A stretch of 5,845 bases of DNA, from contig JAGOLU010000056.1 in the NCBI GenBank assembly GCA_017993865.1, positions 1 through 5,845 of the forward strand, read 5' to 3'. The notes beneath the pieces are model-generated. The model made no database searches. It was not told where the DNA came from and saw only the letters and a program-made list of their open reading frames with translations. Below are positions 1-5,438 of the stretch, one piece after another (position 1 is the stretch's first letter; each line of letters begins with the position of its first letter). This stretch comes from Candidatus Woesebacteria bacterium. GTDB lineage: Bacteria > Patescibacteriota > Microgenomatia > UBA1406 > GWC2-37-13. A program made the position numbers and the translations under genes.

Positions 1-36
1 GGCATCATGCGTAAGTTATTCGCCAGACCTTTTTAA
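1..36 (+). other. Possible 3' tail of an upstream gene
   Basis: Frame 1 is open from the left edge and ends with TAA at 34-36, giving an 11-residue tail (GIMRKLFARPF). The stop lies 3 nt before the ATG of the fn3 gene, which is typical operon spacing in compact genomes. The stretch is too short for any homology call and could be plain intergenic sequence. No promoter-like hexamer at a sensible distance precedes the ATG at 40, which mildly favours read-through from an upstream gene. Confidence 0.25.
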
Positions 37-39
37 TAC

Positions 40-630
40 ATGGATTCGACCAAAATCGCGACACTCGAACATTCTCGACCTCGTCGCAATACTAAACTTA
101 TAGGTATCGGTGTAGGACTCGTTCTTTCGTTCTTACTCCTCACTGCAATCTCGACAGCATATATGAGTGGTATTTTCGTGAGCGCAACGAATGATTCACC
201 TACCGAACTGATAATTCGAAATGTCACAGACACATCGGCACAAATATACTGGTCAACTCAGAGTGAGACTCAAGGGCTTGTGCAATATGGCACAAATCCC
301 ACCGAGTTGTCTCTCATTGCGCCAGAAGTTGTAGGCGGTAAAGAACACACGGTAGATGTCACCCTTTTGAAGCCAAGCTCAACCTACTATTTCAATCTCC
401 GCATCGGCGATAAAATCTTTGATAATGGAGGCACTCCGTGGACTTTCGCGACGAAACTAGCGGGGAATGCTCCCGATCAAATGAGTGGATCTGCGCCTGA
501 TACAAGCATGCCAGCATCAGATGTAACCTCTACCTGTCCGCAGACGGACAACTGTGCGGTCATTCGTGAACGGCTTGGCCAAGGGTGCACCACAGCAGAC
601 TACTCTGCATGTTTGCAGAAGAATAAGTAG
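40..630 (+). CDS. Membrane-anchored fibronectin type III domain protein with Cys-rich C-terminal tail
   Basis: This 196-residue protein has a short basic cytoplasmic N-terminus (RPRR at 13-16) and one hydrophobic helix at about 20-42. The helix acts as a signal anchor, so the rest should lie outside the membrane. Residues about 54-139 form a single fibronectin III-like beta-sandwich: a PTELIIRNVTDTSAQIYW start, a GLVQYGT strand, the LKPSSTYYFNLR strand pair and a WTFAT final strand. This resembles the fn3 domain found in purple acid phosphatase-type and CPR surface proteins. A low-complexity Ser/Pro/Asp linker follows at about 140-164. The tail carries the protein's only four cysteines (166, 172, 183, 191), which could form two disulfides if exported. 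No catalytic motif is visible, so an adhesion or envelope-scaffold role is inference. The ATG at 40 has no Shine-Dalgarno sequence. Its stop lies 8 bp from the stop of the convergent protease gene. Confidence 0.85.
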   Translation: MDSTKIATLEHSRPRRNTKLIGIGVGLVLSFLLLTAISTAYMSGIFVSATNDSPTELIIRNVTDTSAQIYWSTQSETQGLVQYGTNPTELSLIAPEVVGGKEHTVDVTLLKPSSTYYFNLRIGDKIFDNGGTPWTFATKLAGNAPDQMSGSAPDTSMPASDVTSTCPQTDNCAVIRERLGQGCTTADYSACLQKNK

Positions 631-638
631 AAGCGCTC

Positions 639-1277
639 CTACACCAAGAACTTTAGGATAAATCCACCAACGGTACGCAAATAGGTGTCGATAACCGCAG
701 GTCCCGAACCAAGGGGGATTATGAGCGCCAATAAGAAGAAAATACCATAGGGACGGAGACTGTACCATTTTATAGCCTGTTCTTCTGATAGCAATCCTCC
801 TACAATTTTAAATCCATCGAGCGGTTCGATCGGAATGAGGTTGAACACGGCTAAAATAACGTTAAGACTAATGAAAACTGTTGCGATATTAAGAAACAAA
901 GTGGGTGTTGAGGGAAGAACAAAGTATAGTAGTTTGAACGCTATTGATACAATAATAGCCATTATGATATTGATAAGCGGACCGGCAAGCGCAATTTTCA
1001 TCGCATCCTGGCGGGGATTTTTGAGATTATACGGGTCAAACTGAACCGGCTTACCCCAACCAAAGCCCGCAACCAAAAAAAGGATGCTTCCCCACAGATC
1101 TAAATGAGCCCGAGGGTCAAGAGTGAGTCTCCCCTGCAAACGGGGAGTAGGGTCACCCAACATGTCTGCCACTTTAGCATGCGCAAATTCGTGCACACTA
1201 AGTGCAACGACTATGAAAATCACGTATAAAACGACAAGGATGGGGGAGTTAAAAAACTCAAAGATTAGTCCGCGCAT
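639..1277 (-). CDS. Site-2 protease family (M50) membrane metalloprotease
   Basis: With the ATG at 1277 the protein has 212 residues, the usual size of compact SpoIVFB/COG1994-type proteases that have no PDZ domain. The first membrane helix (about 13-34) carries the zinc-binding HExxH motif, HEFAH at 29-33. After it come the family's conserved RLTLDPRAHLDLWGS stretch (about 50-64) and a GWGKPV segment (73-78). The AGPLIN motif is at 98-103. The second active-site segment NLIPIEPLDG (146-155) supplies the third zinc ligand, Asp154. Further hydrophobic helices span about 104-121, 127-145 and 180-195. The usual PPLDG is EPLDG here, which leaves the ligand intact. The family cleaves substrates within the membrane; the substrate cannot be named from sequence. 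A TTG four codons upstream (1289) is possible, but the ATG is preferred because a candidate -10 at 1293-1298 would leave the TTG at or before the transcript start. The gene is divergent from rpmB and convergent with the fn3 gene. Confidence 0.9.
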   Translation of the reverse strand: MRGLIFEFFNSPILVVLYVIFIVVALSVHEFAHAKVADMLGDPTPRLQGRLTLDPRAHLDLWGSILFLVAGFGWGKPVQFDPYNLKNPRQDAMKIALAGPLINIIMAIIVSIAFKLLYFVLPSTPTLFLNIATVFISLNVILAVFNLIPIEPLDGFKIVGGLLSEEQAIKWYSLRPYGIFFLLALIIPLGSGPAVIDTYLRTVGGFILKFLV

Positions 1278-1292
1278 AGACAAAAACAATGC

Positions 1293-1321
1293 ATTATTGA
1301 TTGAAAAAATGCTACTGGCAT
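1293..1321 (-). promoter_or_regulatory. Candidate promoter for the M50 protease gene
   Basis: On the minus strand ATGCCA (1316-1321, 4/6 to TTGACA) is followed, after 17 bp, by AATAAT (1293-1298, 5/6 to TATAAT). The predicted transcript start near 1286 leaves a leader of about 9 nt before the ATG at 1277. The match is moderate, and the site overlaps the rpmB promoter candidate on the other strand. Confidence 0.35.
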
Positions 1322-1329
1322 GATACCAT
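1301..1329 (+). promoter_or_regulatory. Candidate extended -10 promoter for rpmB
   Basis: TTGAAA at 1301-1306 (4/6 to TTGACA) is separated by 17 bp from TACCAT at 1324-1329 (4/6 to TATAAT). The -10 is preceded by TGA at 1321-1323, giving an extended TGn element. Transcription would start near 1336, leaving a leader of about 22 nt before the ATG at 1358. That leader contains a purine-rich GAAAGAA (1347-1353), a poor Shine-Dalgarno at best. Confidence 0.45.
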
Positions 1330-1357
1330 ATCCAGGCTTACTTTTTGAAAGAACTCT

Positions 1358-1624
1358 ATGGCTCGATGTTATATTACCGGCAAAGGCAATCTCTACGGTC
1401 GATCTCACACCCATCATCGTGGTGTGGCCGGAGGTAGATGGAAGAAAAGAGCGCCCAAAACAGCTCGTCTTTTCAAACCAAACTTGCAGACTGTTTCTAT
1501 AATGGAGCTCGGCGTCCGTAAACAAGTCCGTGTTTCTGCTAAAGCCCTCAAGAGAGTTAAGAAAGATATCGCAGATGGCAAAAAGCCAGTCATAGCACTC
1601 ATTACCTCCCAAGGAACTAAGTAA
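1358..1624 (+). CDS. rpmB: 50S ribosomal protein L28 (bL28)
   Basis: This 88-residue basic protein is a structural component of the large ribosomal subunit. Recognisable bL28 landmarks are the N-terminal ARCYITGKG (2-10), the GRSHTHH segment (14-20), the FKPNLQ strand (39-44) and the VRVSAKALKRVKK stretch (57-69), which corresponds to the LRVSAKG region of the E. coli protein. A Gly/Arg/Lys-rich insertion of about ten residues (around 22-36, GVAGGRWKKRAPK) separates SHTHH from FKPNL compared with E. coli L28. There is only one cysteine (Cys4), so the zinc-binding version of the protein is ruled out. The start is ATG at 1358; upstream in-frame extension has no support. The gene stands alone, without rpmG or other ribosomal genes beside it, and has its own promoter candidate. 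Its stop is 9 bp from the stop of the convergent transporter gene. Confidence 0.95.
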   Translation: MARCYITGKGNLYGRSHTHHRGVAGGRWKKRAPKTARLFKPNLQTVSIMELGVRKQVRVSAKALKRVKKDIADGKKPVIALITSQGTK

Positions 1625-1633
1625 TCTTCTTCT

Positions 1634-2488
1634 TCAGATCTTCAGTTTTTCCGTTGCAATACCCGCAAGCACCATCATTCCTCCTCCCACAACTTGTATC
1701 AAGGTGATTGTTTCATGCAAGAAGAAATAGGCGATAAGCGCTACAAAAACGGGAGTAAATGAAAATATCATAGTTACATAGGATGCCGATGCATGGCGAT
1801 ACGCCCTAAAGCGCATGGTAGTGATGAGTATTGAAAATACGGTTATCCCAACCAAGAGAAGAGGAAATTTTGGGAAAACGACGGCATTGTTTATGAGCGC
1901 GATAATAGCTATGGGGACTACACTCACGAAAAAACTACCTGCAGACGCGATATTCGCGCTCATGTTCTTTGTTGAGAGTTTCCCAAGGATATTATTCCCA
2001 AATGCAATAAACGCCGCTTCGAGCAATGTGAGCCCATCTCCTAACGACAAAGATAATATCTGCCCCTTTGTGGTAAGTAAGTACGCACCCACGAGCGTAA
2101 GTACTACGAGGACAATTTTCTTACGTGTTAATGTCTCATTCAGAAAGATTAGAGCAAAAAGAACGGTAAAGAGGAGAACGGAGCGGATAAGAAACGAATA
2201 GTTTATCGCGGTCGAGAATTTGATAGCGAAAGATTCGAGTATAGAAAGAATGATGCTGTTGAGCCCCATACCAAGGAGCACGTAGACACCAGCCTTGGGA
2301 ATAGTCTTTAGTTCTTTCTTATTATTAAGCAACAGTAATGCCCAAAAGGGGATTGCGAAGATGGTCGTCCAGAATGCTAATGTATAGACATTTTCCCCAC
2401 CCTGAAAGGCAAACTTGGAAAGTGATATGGTGACGGCCCATGCAAATGCAGAGATGAACGTAAAAGTGAAGCCTTTTGATATTCTCAC
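1634..2488 (-). CDS. EamA-family (drug/metabolite transporter superfamily) ten-helix membrane transporter
   Basis: The 284-residue protein is strongly hydrophobic, with about ten membrane helices arranged as two EamA repeats (about 5-138 and 149-280). The halves share the family signature at equivalent places: FLNETLT followed by a LVVLTLVGAYLL helix (115-138), and FLHETIT followed by a GGGMMVLAGIA helix (256-278). The N-terminal FAWAVTISLSKF (15-26) and the FRAYRHASASYVTMIFSFTPVFVALIAY region (227-254) also fit the family. EamA proteins export or import small metabolites; the substrate cannot be predicted here. The start is GTG at 2488, which overlaps the def stop by four bases (GTGA on the minus strand), so translation is probably coupled to def. 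No separate promoter is visible. A functional link to deformylase is not implied beyond co-transcription. Confidence 0.9.
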   Translation of the reverse strand: MRISKGFTFTFISAFAWAVTISLSKFAFQGGENVYTLAFWTTIFAIPFWALLLLNNKKELKTIPKAGVYVLLGMGLNSIILSILESFAIKFSTAINYSFLIRSVLLFTVLFALIFLNETLTRKKIVLVVLTLVGAYLLTTKGQILSLSLGDGLTLLEAAFIAFGNNILGKLSTKNMSANIASAGSFFVSVVPIAIIALINNAVVFPKFPLLLVGITVFSILITTMRFRAYRHASASYVTMIFSFTPVFVALIAYFFLHETITLIQVVGGGMMVLAGIATEKLKI

Positions 2489-3018
2489 AATAATTCGTGT
2501 AACTTTTTGTTCCGCTCTTCGTAAATGGGAGCCTTTTGTTCTGCAAGCCGATGAGTGAAGAGAATTCCGTTTAGATGATCGACCTCATGTTGGACGATCG
2601 CCGCATCAAACCCACTAAAGGTGTCTTTGTGGGCCTCGCCGTGTACATCAACCCATTGTAGCGTGACCGAAGGTGCCCGAGTGATAGGCCCCCAGATACG
2701 TGGGATTGAGAGACATCCTTCGAGTGGTTCACTTTCGTCATCTCCAGCTTCTACGGTAGTTTTGGATTTCACCGTAGTAGTCGAGGTTATTTCGGGGTTA
2801 ATGAAAACACGTATCGGACCATCGACGGTTGGTTTCATAAGAAATATTCTCAGCGATATACCGACTTGAGGGGCCGCAAGCCCTACTCCAACGGGGTCAA
2901 CGCACGCATTTAGCGTTTTTTTCATATCATCCACTGTTTTTGCGAGTTTAGGACCAAAACTTGTGACTCGTTTGGCTTTTTTGAGGAGAACCTTTTCTGG
3001 TACAAGAACGATCTTCAT
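2485..3018 (-). CDS. def: Peptide deformylase
   Basis: The enzyme removes the formyl group from the N-terminal methionine of nascent proteins in the cytoplasm, using a metal (usually Fe2+). All three deformylase motifs are present in this 177-residue protein: GVGLAAPQ at 44-51, EGCLS at 100-104 (Cys102 is a metal ligand and forms the active site) and QHEVDH at 143-148 (His144 and His148 are ligands, Glu145 the general base). Length is normal for the family. Compared with E. coli Def, the loop between NPE (74-76) and EGCLS is about 12 residues longer and is rich in Thr, Lys and acidic residues (78-97). The ATG start at 3018 fits the conserved short N-terminus. No Shine-Dalgarno sequence precedes it; -10-like hexamers lie just upstream. 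It is the first gene of a two-gene unit with the EamA transporter. Confidence 0.96.
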   Translation of the reverse strand: MKIVLVPEKVLLKKAKRVTSFGPKLAKTVDDMKKTLNACVDPVGVGLAAPQVGISLRIFLMKPTVDGPIRVFINPEITSTTTVKSKTTVEAGDDESEPLEGCLSIPRIWGPITRAPSVTLQWVDVHGEAHKDTFSGFDAAIVQHEVDHLNGILFTHRLAEQKAPIYEERNKKLHELL

Positions 3019-3037
3019 AGAGGTATACTATTCTACC
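3019..3037. promoter_or_regulatory. 19-bp divergent start region with -10-like hexamers on both strands
   Basis: This is all the DNA between the ATG of def (minus) and the ATG of the glycosyltransferase gene (plus). On the plus strand TATACT (3024-3029, 5/6 to TATAAT) lies 8 nt before the ATG at 3038. On the minus strand TAGTAT (complement of 3025-3030, 4/6) lies 6 nt before the def ATG, and TAGAAT (complement of 3030-3035, 5/6) lies 11 nt before it. The plus and minus hexamers share a palindromic GTATAC at 3023-3028. No convincing -35 is present for either direction; for TAGAAT the 17-bp position reads AATACA (3/6). Confidence 0.5.
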
Positions 3038-3922
3038 ATGAAGCTCTCATTCTGTATTGCCACCTACAACGAAGCCAAAAATATCCATTACGCGCTTGAT
3101 TCCACCATTGAATGGGTAGATGAGGTTGTCATCGTGGATGGTGGCTCAACAGACAACACAGTCGATTTGGTCAAAGCATATGGCCCAAAGGTGAAGGTCA
3201 TTGAAACCATGAATCCACCCATATTCCACATTAACAAACAAAAAGCTATAGACGCTGCAACGGGCGATTGGATACTTCAGCTTGATGCAGACGAAGAAAT
3301 AACACTGGATCTTAAAGAAGAGATCCAGAAAATACTAAATTCTAAATCCGAAATTCTAACGGATGAAAAAGAACCTCGAAATGAAATACATAAAAAAAAT
3401 GTAAACCAAGAAACACCTATCGCGTATCAAATTCCGCGAAAGAATTACTTTCTCGGCCGGTTCCTTATGAAAGGCGGGGTATACCCGGACTACACAATTC
3501 GTCTGTATAGACGGGGAACAATGTATTTTCCGTGCAAAGATGTCCACGAGAATGTGACGCCAGTTCAGAGTACAGAGCACAAAGTACGAGGAGAGGGGTG
3601 GTCAGGGACACTTTCAAATCCAATGAATCATTACTCTGATCCTACGTTCGGGCGCTATTGGCATCGGTGGAAACGGTATTGTGGCATCGAGGCAGCCCGA
3701 GTACAAGAAAATGCTTTGAGGCTCTACAAGAATAAAAATGCGTATCTTGTATGGAAAGTCATATTTATTCTCAAATGCATTTTCATATTACCTGTCTACT
3801 GGTTTTTTCTTTCCTATTTCCGTCACAAAGGATTTATGGACGGATGGCAGGGGCTTGTATTTCACTTCATGAGCGCTGTGAGATGGTGGGGGATAGCGGC
3901 AAATCTAATAGCTCACGCTTAG
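3038..3922 (+). CDS. Family 2 glycosyltransferase, WaaE/KdtX-like
   Basis: This 294-residue protein has a GT-A fold. The N-terminal nucleotide-sugar site begins with LSFCIATYNEAKNI (3-16), then VVIVDGGSTDNTVDLV (30-45). The metal-binding DxD motif is DAD at 83-85 in LQLDADEEI. The second half has the signature of the WaaE-like subgroup of envelope glucosyl/heptosyl-type transferases: IPRKNYFLGR (132-141), GGVYPDYTIRLYRRG (146-160) and DVHENV (168-173). A hydrophobic segment at about 237-261 followed by GFMDGWQGL (265-273) is typical of the subgroup and suggests membrane association. Between the DxD region and IPRKNY there is a hydrophilic, charged linker (about 101-127) that looks longer than usual. 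An in-frame upstream start at 2963 lies inside def and would add 25 residues before the conserved N-terminus, so the ATG at 3038 is chosen. The sugar and acceptor are unknown. It is convergent with ychF, 6 bp between stops. Confidence 0.9.
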   Translation: MKLSFCIATYNEAKNIHYALDSTIEWVDEVVIVDGGSTDNTVDLVKAYGPKVKVIETMNPPIFHINKQKAIDAATGDWILQLDADEEITLDLKEEIQKILNSKSEILTDEKEPRNEIHKKNVNQETPIAYQIPRKNYFLGRFLMKGGVYPDYTIRLYRRGTMYFPCKDVHENVTPVQSTEHKVRGEGWSGTLSNPMNHYSDPTFGRYWHRWKRYCGIEAARVQENALRLYKNKNAYLVWKVIFILKCIFILPVYWFFLSYFRHKGFMDGWQGLVFHFMSAVRWWGIAANLIAHA

Positions 3923-3928
3923 CTCATC

Positions 3929-5047
3929 TCAGACGTTTACTTTAAACTCTACCACATCTCCCTCCTGCATCACGTATTCTTTACCCGCACTCACGACTTT
4001 GCCAATATCTCGTGCTTTGGTCCAGCCTCCACACGACACAAACGTGTCGTAGGAGACAATATCTGCCTTAATAAAGTGTTTCTCAAAATCTGTATGGATC
4101 TCGGCAGCCGCCTGAGGGGCTCGCATACCACGCACAATAGTCCACGCCCGCACCTCCTTCTCACCTGCAGTCAAAAATGACATGAGCCCAAGGGTTTTGT
4201 AGGCAAGCTTGATAAGGCTATTGAGCCCTGGTTCTGCAAGCTTATACTCAGCGAGAAGCGTTTGAGCTTCTTCTTCACTAAACCCTGCCAAATCAGATTC
4301 AAGTTTAGCATTCAAAAATATTGCGGAGGAAAGGAACAGGGTGAGCTTGTGTTTTTCGGCAAACGCCTTGGGATCTGCTTGATATTCGCGCAACTGATTT
4401 TCAGAAATGTTAAAAAGGAAGAGGACAGGCTTGAGGGTTAGCAGGTTGAGCTGCTTAGTAACGACGAGCTCATCTTCAGATAATCCAAGGGTCCTGGCAG
4501 GTGAACCTGCATTAAGATGAGACTTGAGTTTTGTGAGAATGTTTTGCCACGCAGCGGTGTCGAGTTTGATGTGTGAGAGAGAAGGAGGGAGCTGAAGAGG
4601 TTTTCGGTCATTTTGTTTTTCCAATGTTTGCAAGTCTGCAAGAATAAGCTCGCTTTGGACAATTTCTTGATCGCGGTTGGGGTCCACTGATTCGTGTACG
4701 TGGATAATATCTCCATCTTCAAAGACTCGACTCACATACAGGATGGCTGAAACCTCACGTATATGGCTCAAGAACTGATTCCCCAAGCCTTCACCCTGAG
4801 AAGCTCCCTTCACGAGGCCTGCGATGTCGTAGAACTCGACAACGGCGGGAATAATTACGTTAGTGTGTACCACTTCGGCAAGAATCTTGAGCCGTGGATC
4901 TGGTACGTCGACCACCCCGACATTTGGCTCGATGGTGGCAAATGGGTAATTTGCGGCAAGCGCGACTTGTTTTTTGAGGAGTGCGTTGAAAAGCGTTGAC
5001 TTTCCGACGTTTGGCAACCCGACGATACCTATGGAGAGTTTGGACAT
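3929..5047 (-). CDS. ychF: Redox-regulated-type ATPase YchF (Obg-family P-loop protein)
   Basis: YchF is a universally distributed TRAFAC-class P-loop NTPase that binds ribosomes and prefers ATP to GTP. The 372-residue length fits the family (E. coli 363). G1 is GLPNVGKST (10-18), the effector region is NYPFATIEPN (33-42), G3 is DIAGLVKGAS (74-83), and the G4 position is NISE (213-216) instead of NKxD, which is the change linked to ATP preference. The middle region (about 126-200) contains the helical domain. The C-terminal TGS domain follows, including TAGEKEVRAWTIVRG, IHTDFEKHFIKADIVSYD and the end GDVVEFKVNV. The residue matching the E. coli redox-sensitive cysteine in PFCTIEP is alanine (Ala37). 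The start is ATG at 5047, preceded by CTCCCTC rather than a Shine-Dalgarno, with a perfect TATAAT seven bases upstream. It is a single-gene unit, convergent with the glycosyltransferase gene. Confidence 0.97.
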   Translation of the reverse strand: MSKLSIGIVGLPNVGKSTLFNALLKKQVALAANYPFATIEPNVGVVDVPDPRLKILAEVVHTNVIIPAVVEFYDIAGLVKGASQGEGLGNQFLSHIREVSAILYVSRVFEDGDIIHVHESVDPNRDQEIVQSELILADLQTLEKQNDRKPLQLPPSLSHIKLDTAAWQNILTKLKSHLNAGSPARTLGLSEDELVVTKQLNLLTLKPVLFLFNISENQLREYQADPKAFAEKHKLTLFLSSAIFLNAKLESDLAGFSEEEAQTLLAEYKLAEPGLNSLIKLAYKTLGLMSFLTAGEKEVRAWTIVRGMRAPQAAAEIHTDFEKHFIKADIVSYDTFVSCGGWTKARDIGKVVSAGKEYVMQEGDVVEFKVNV

Positions 5048-5162
5048 GAGGGAGATTATATCCTACGGATAGTACAATTTGGGAACCGAGTGTTGTAGCG
5101 AATCTAACGGCTAGTTCTCACTTGGAGAAAATCAGCTTGAAAGCTTAATCCTTCCTCAAATA
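5048..5162. other. 115-bp spacer between the 81-codon gene and ychF
   Basis: Apart from the ychF -10 element, this spacer holds no open reading frame with a usable start and no tRNA-like fold. The only hairpin candidate is AGCT-loop-AGCT at 5134-5145, four base pairs with a four-base loop, followed on the minus strand by GATTTTC. That is too weak to call a terminator for the upstream gene. Confidence 0.5.
5055..5060 (-). promoter_or_regulatory. -10 element of ychF predicting a leaderless mRNA
   Basis: On the minus strand a perfect TATAAT is followed by only seven bases (CTCCCTC) before the ychF ATG at 5047. The usual 6-8 nt from -10 to transcript start would place the first base of the RNA at, or one base before, the A of ATG. 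I see no convincing TTGACA-like element; the 17-bp position reads CCCAAA. Confidence 0.6.
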
Positions 5163-5408
5163 TTATTTCTTATGAACTGTGCTTTCAAATGAAGGAGCTT
5201 TCATGTAGATGCGTCCCGTAATAGGTTTGCCACCAGTTACCTGCAAGGAGATTTCGTTTCCACTTGCTGTCATGGCTTGTGCTTCCACTCGCACGATACA
5301 TGGGCCGTAGATCGTTGTCACTGGCCACTTACCCGTTTTGGGATCACTAATGGGCGCCGTTATTCTTTCATTCTCATCTAAGACATACATATTGCCTGAG
5401 TTTTCCAT
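5163..5408 (-). CDS. Hypothetical protein, 81 residues, no recognised family
   Basis: I do not recognise this protein. It has 81 residues with no signal peptide or membrane helix and a single cysteine (in YGPCIVRVEAQ). The pattern alternates hydrophobic and polar residues, as in short beta strands: MYVLDENERI, WPVTTIYGPCIVRVEAQAM, NEISLQVTGG and ITGRIYMKAP, with Gly/Pro/Asn turns between them. This suggests a small all-beta soluble domain, an inference only. The reading frame is backed by an ATG (5408) placed six bases after an extended TATAAT element, which supports it as a real gene. Stop is TAA at 5163. Its neighbours are ychF downstream and a glycosyltransferase upstream on the same strand, but each spacer is about 90-115 bp, so it may be expressed alone. 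Confidence 0.65.
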   Translation of the reverse strand: MENSGNMYVLDENERITAPISDPKTGKWPVTTIYGPCIVRVEAQAMTASGNEISLQVTGGKPITGRIYMKAPSFESTVHKK

Positions 5409-5414
5409 TACCAG

Positions 5415-5423
5415 ATTATAGCA
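5415..5423 (-). promoter_or_regulatory. Extended -10 promoter of the 81-codon gene, predicting a leaderless mRNA
   Basis: On the minus strand TGCTATAAT combines a perfect TATAAT (complement of 5415-5420) with a TGn extension (5421-5423). Six bases (CTGGTA) separate it from the ATG at 5408, so the RNA should start at or within a base or two of the start codon. The -35 position at 17 bp reads ATACTA, a poor match, which is common when an extended -10 is present. Confidence 0.6.
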
Positions 5424-5438
5424 GATGGCATGCCCTAT

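Noticed and set aside
1123..1323. Plus-strand open frame opposite the protease gene
   Set aside because: It is a shadow of the HExxH protease frame and has no recognisable protein features.
2963..3037. Longer glycosyltransferase with a start at 2963
   Set aside because: The extra 25 residues lie mostly inside the opposite-strand def gene and precede the conserved family N-terminus, which begins at the ATG at 3038.
3909..3926. Direct repeat TAGCTCA, 11 bp apart, at the end of the glycosyltransferase gene
   Set aside because: A seven-base repeat partly in coding sequence is expected by chance.
3935..3947. Hairpin GTTTA-CTT-TAAAC near the end of ychF as a terminator
   Set aside because: The stem is five AT-rich base pairs inside coding sequence with no T-run, too weak for an intrinsic terminator.
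5060..5120. tRNA-like GGTTCCC segment in the spacer upstream of ychF
   Set aside because: No acceptor stem, anticodon arm or proper T-loop can be drawn around it.
5134..5145. AGCT/AGCT hairpin as a terminator for the 81-codon gene
   Set aside because: A four-base-pair stem followed only by GATTTTC is not stable enough to call.
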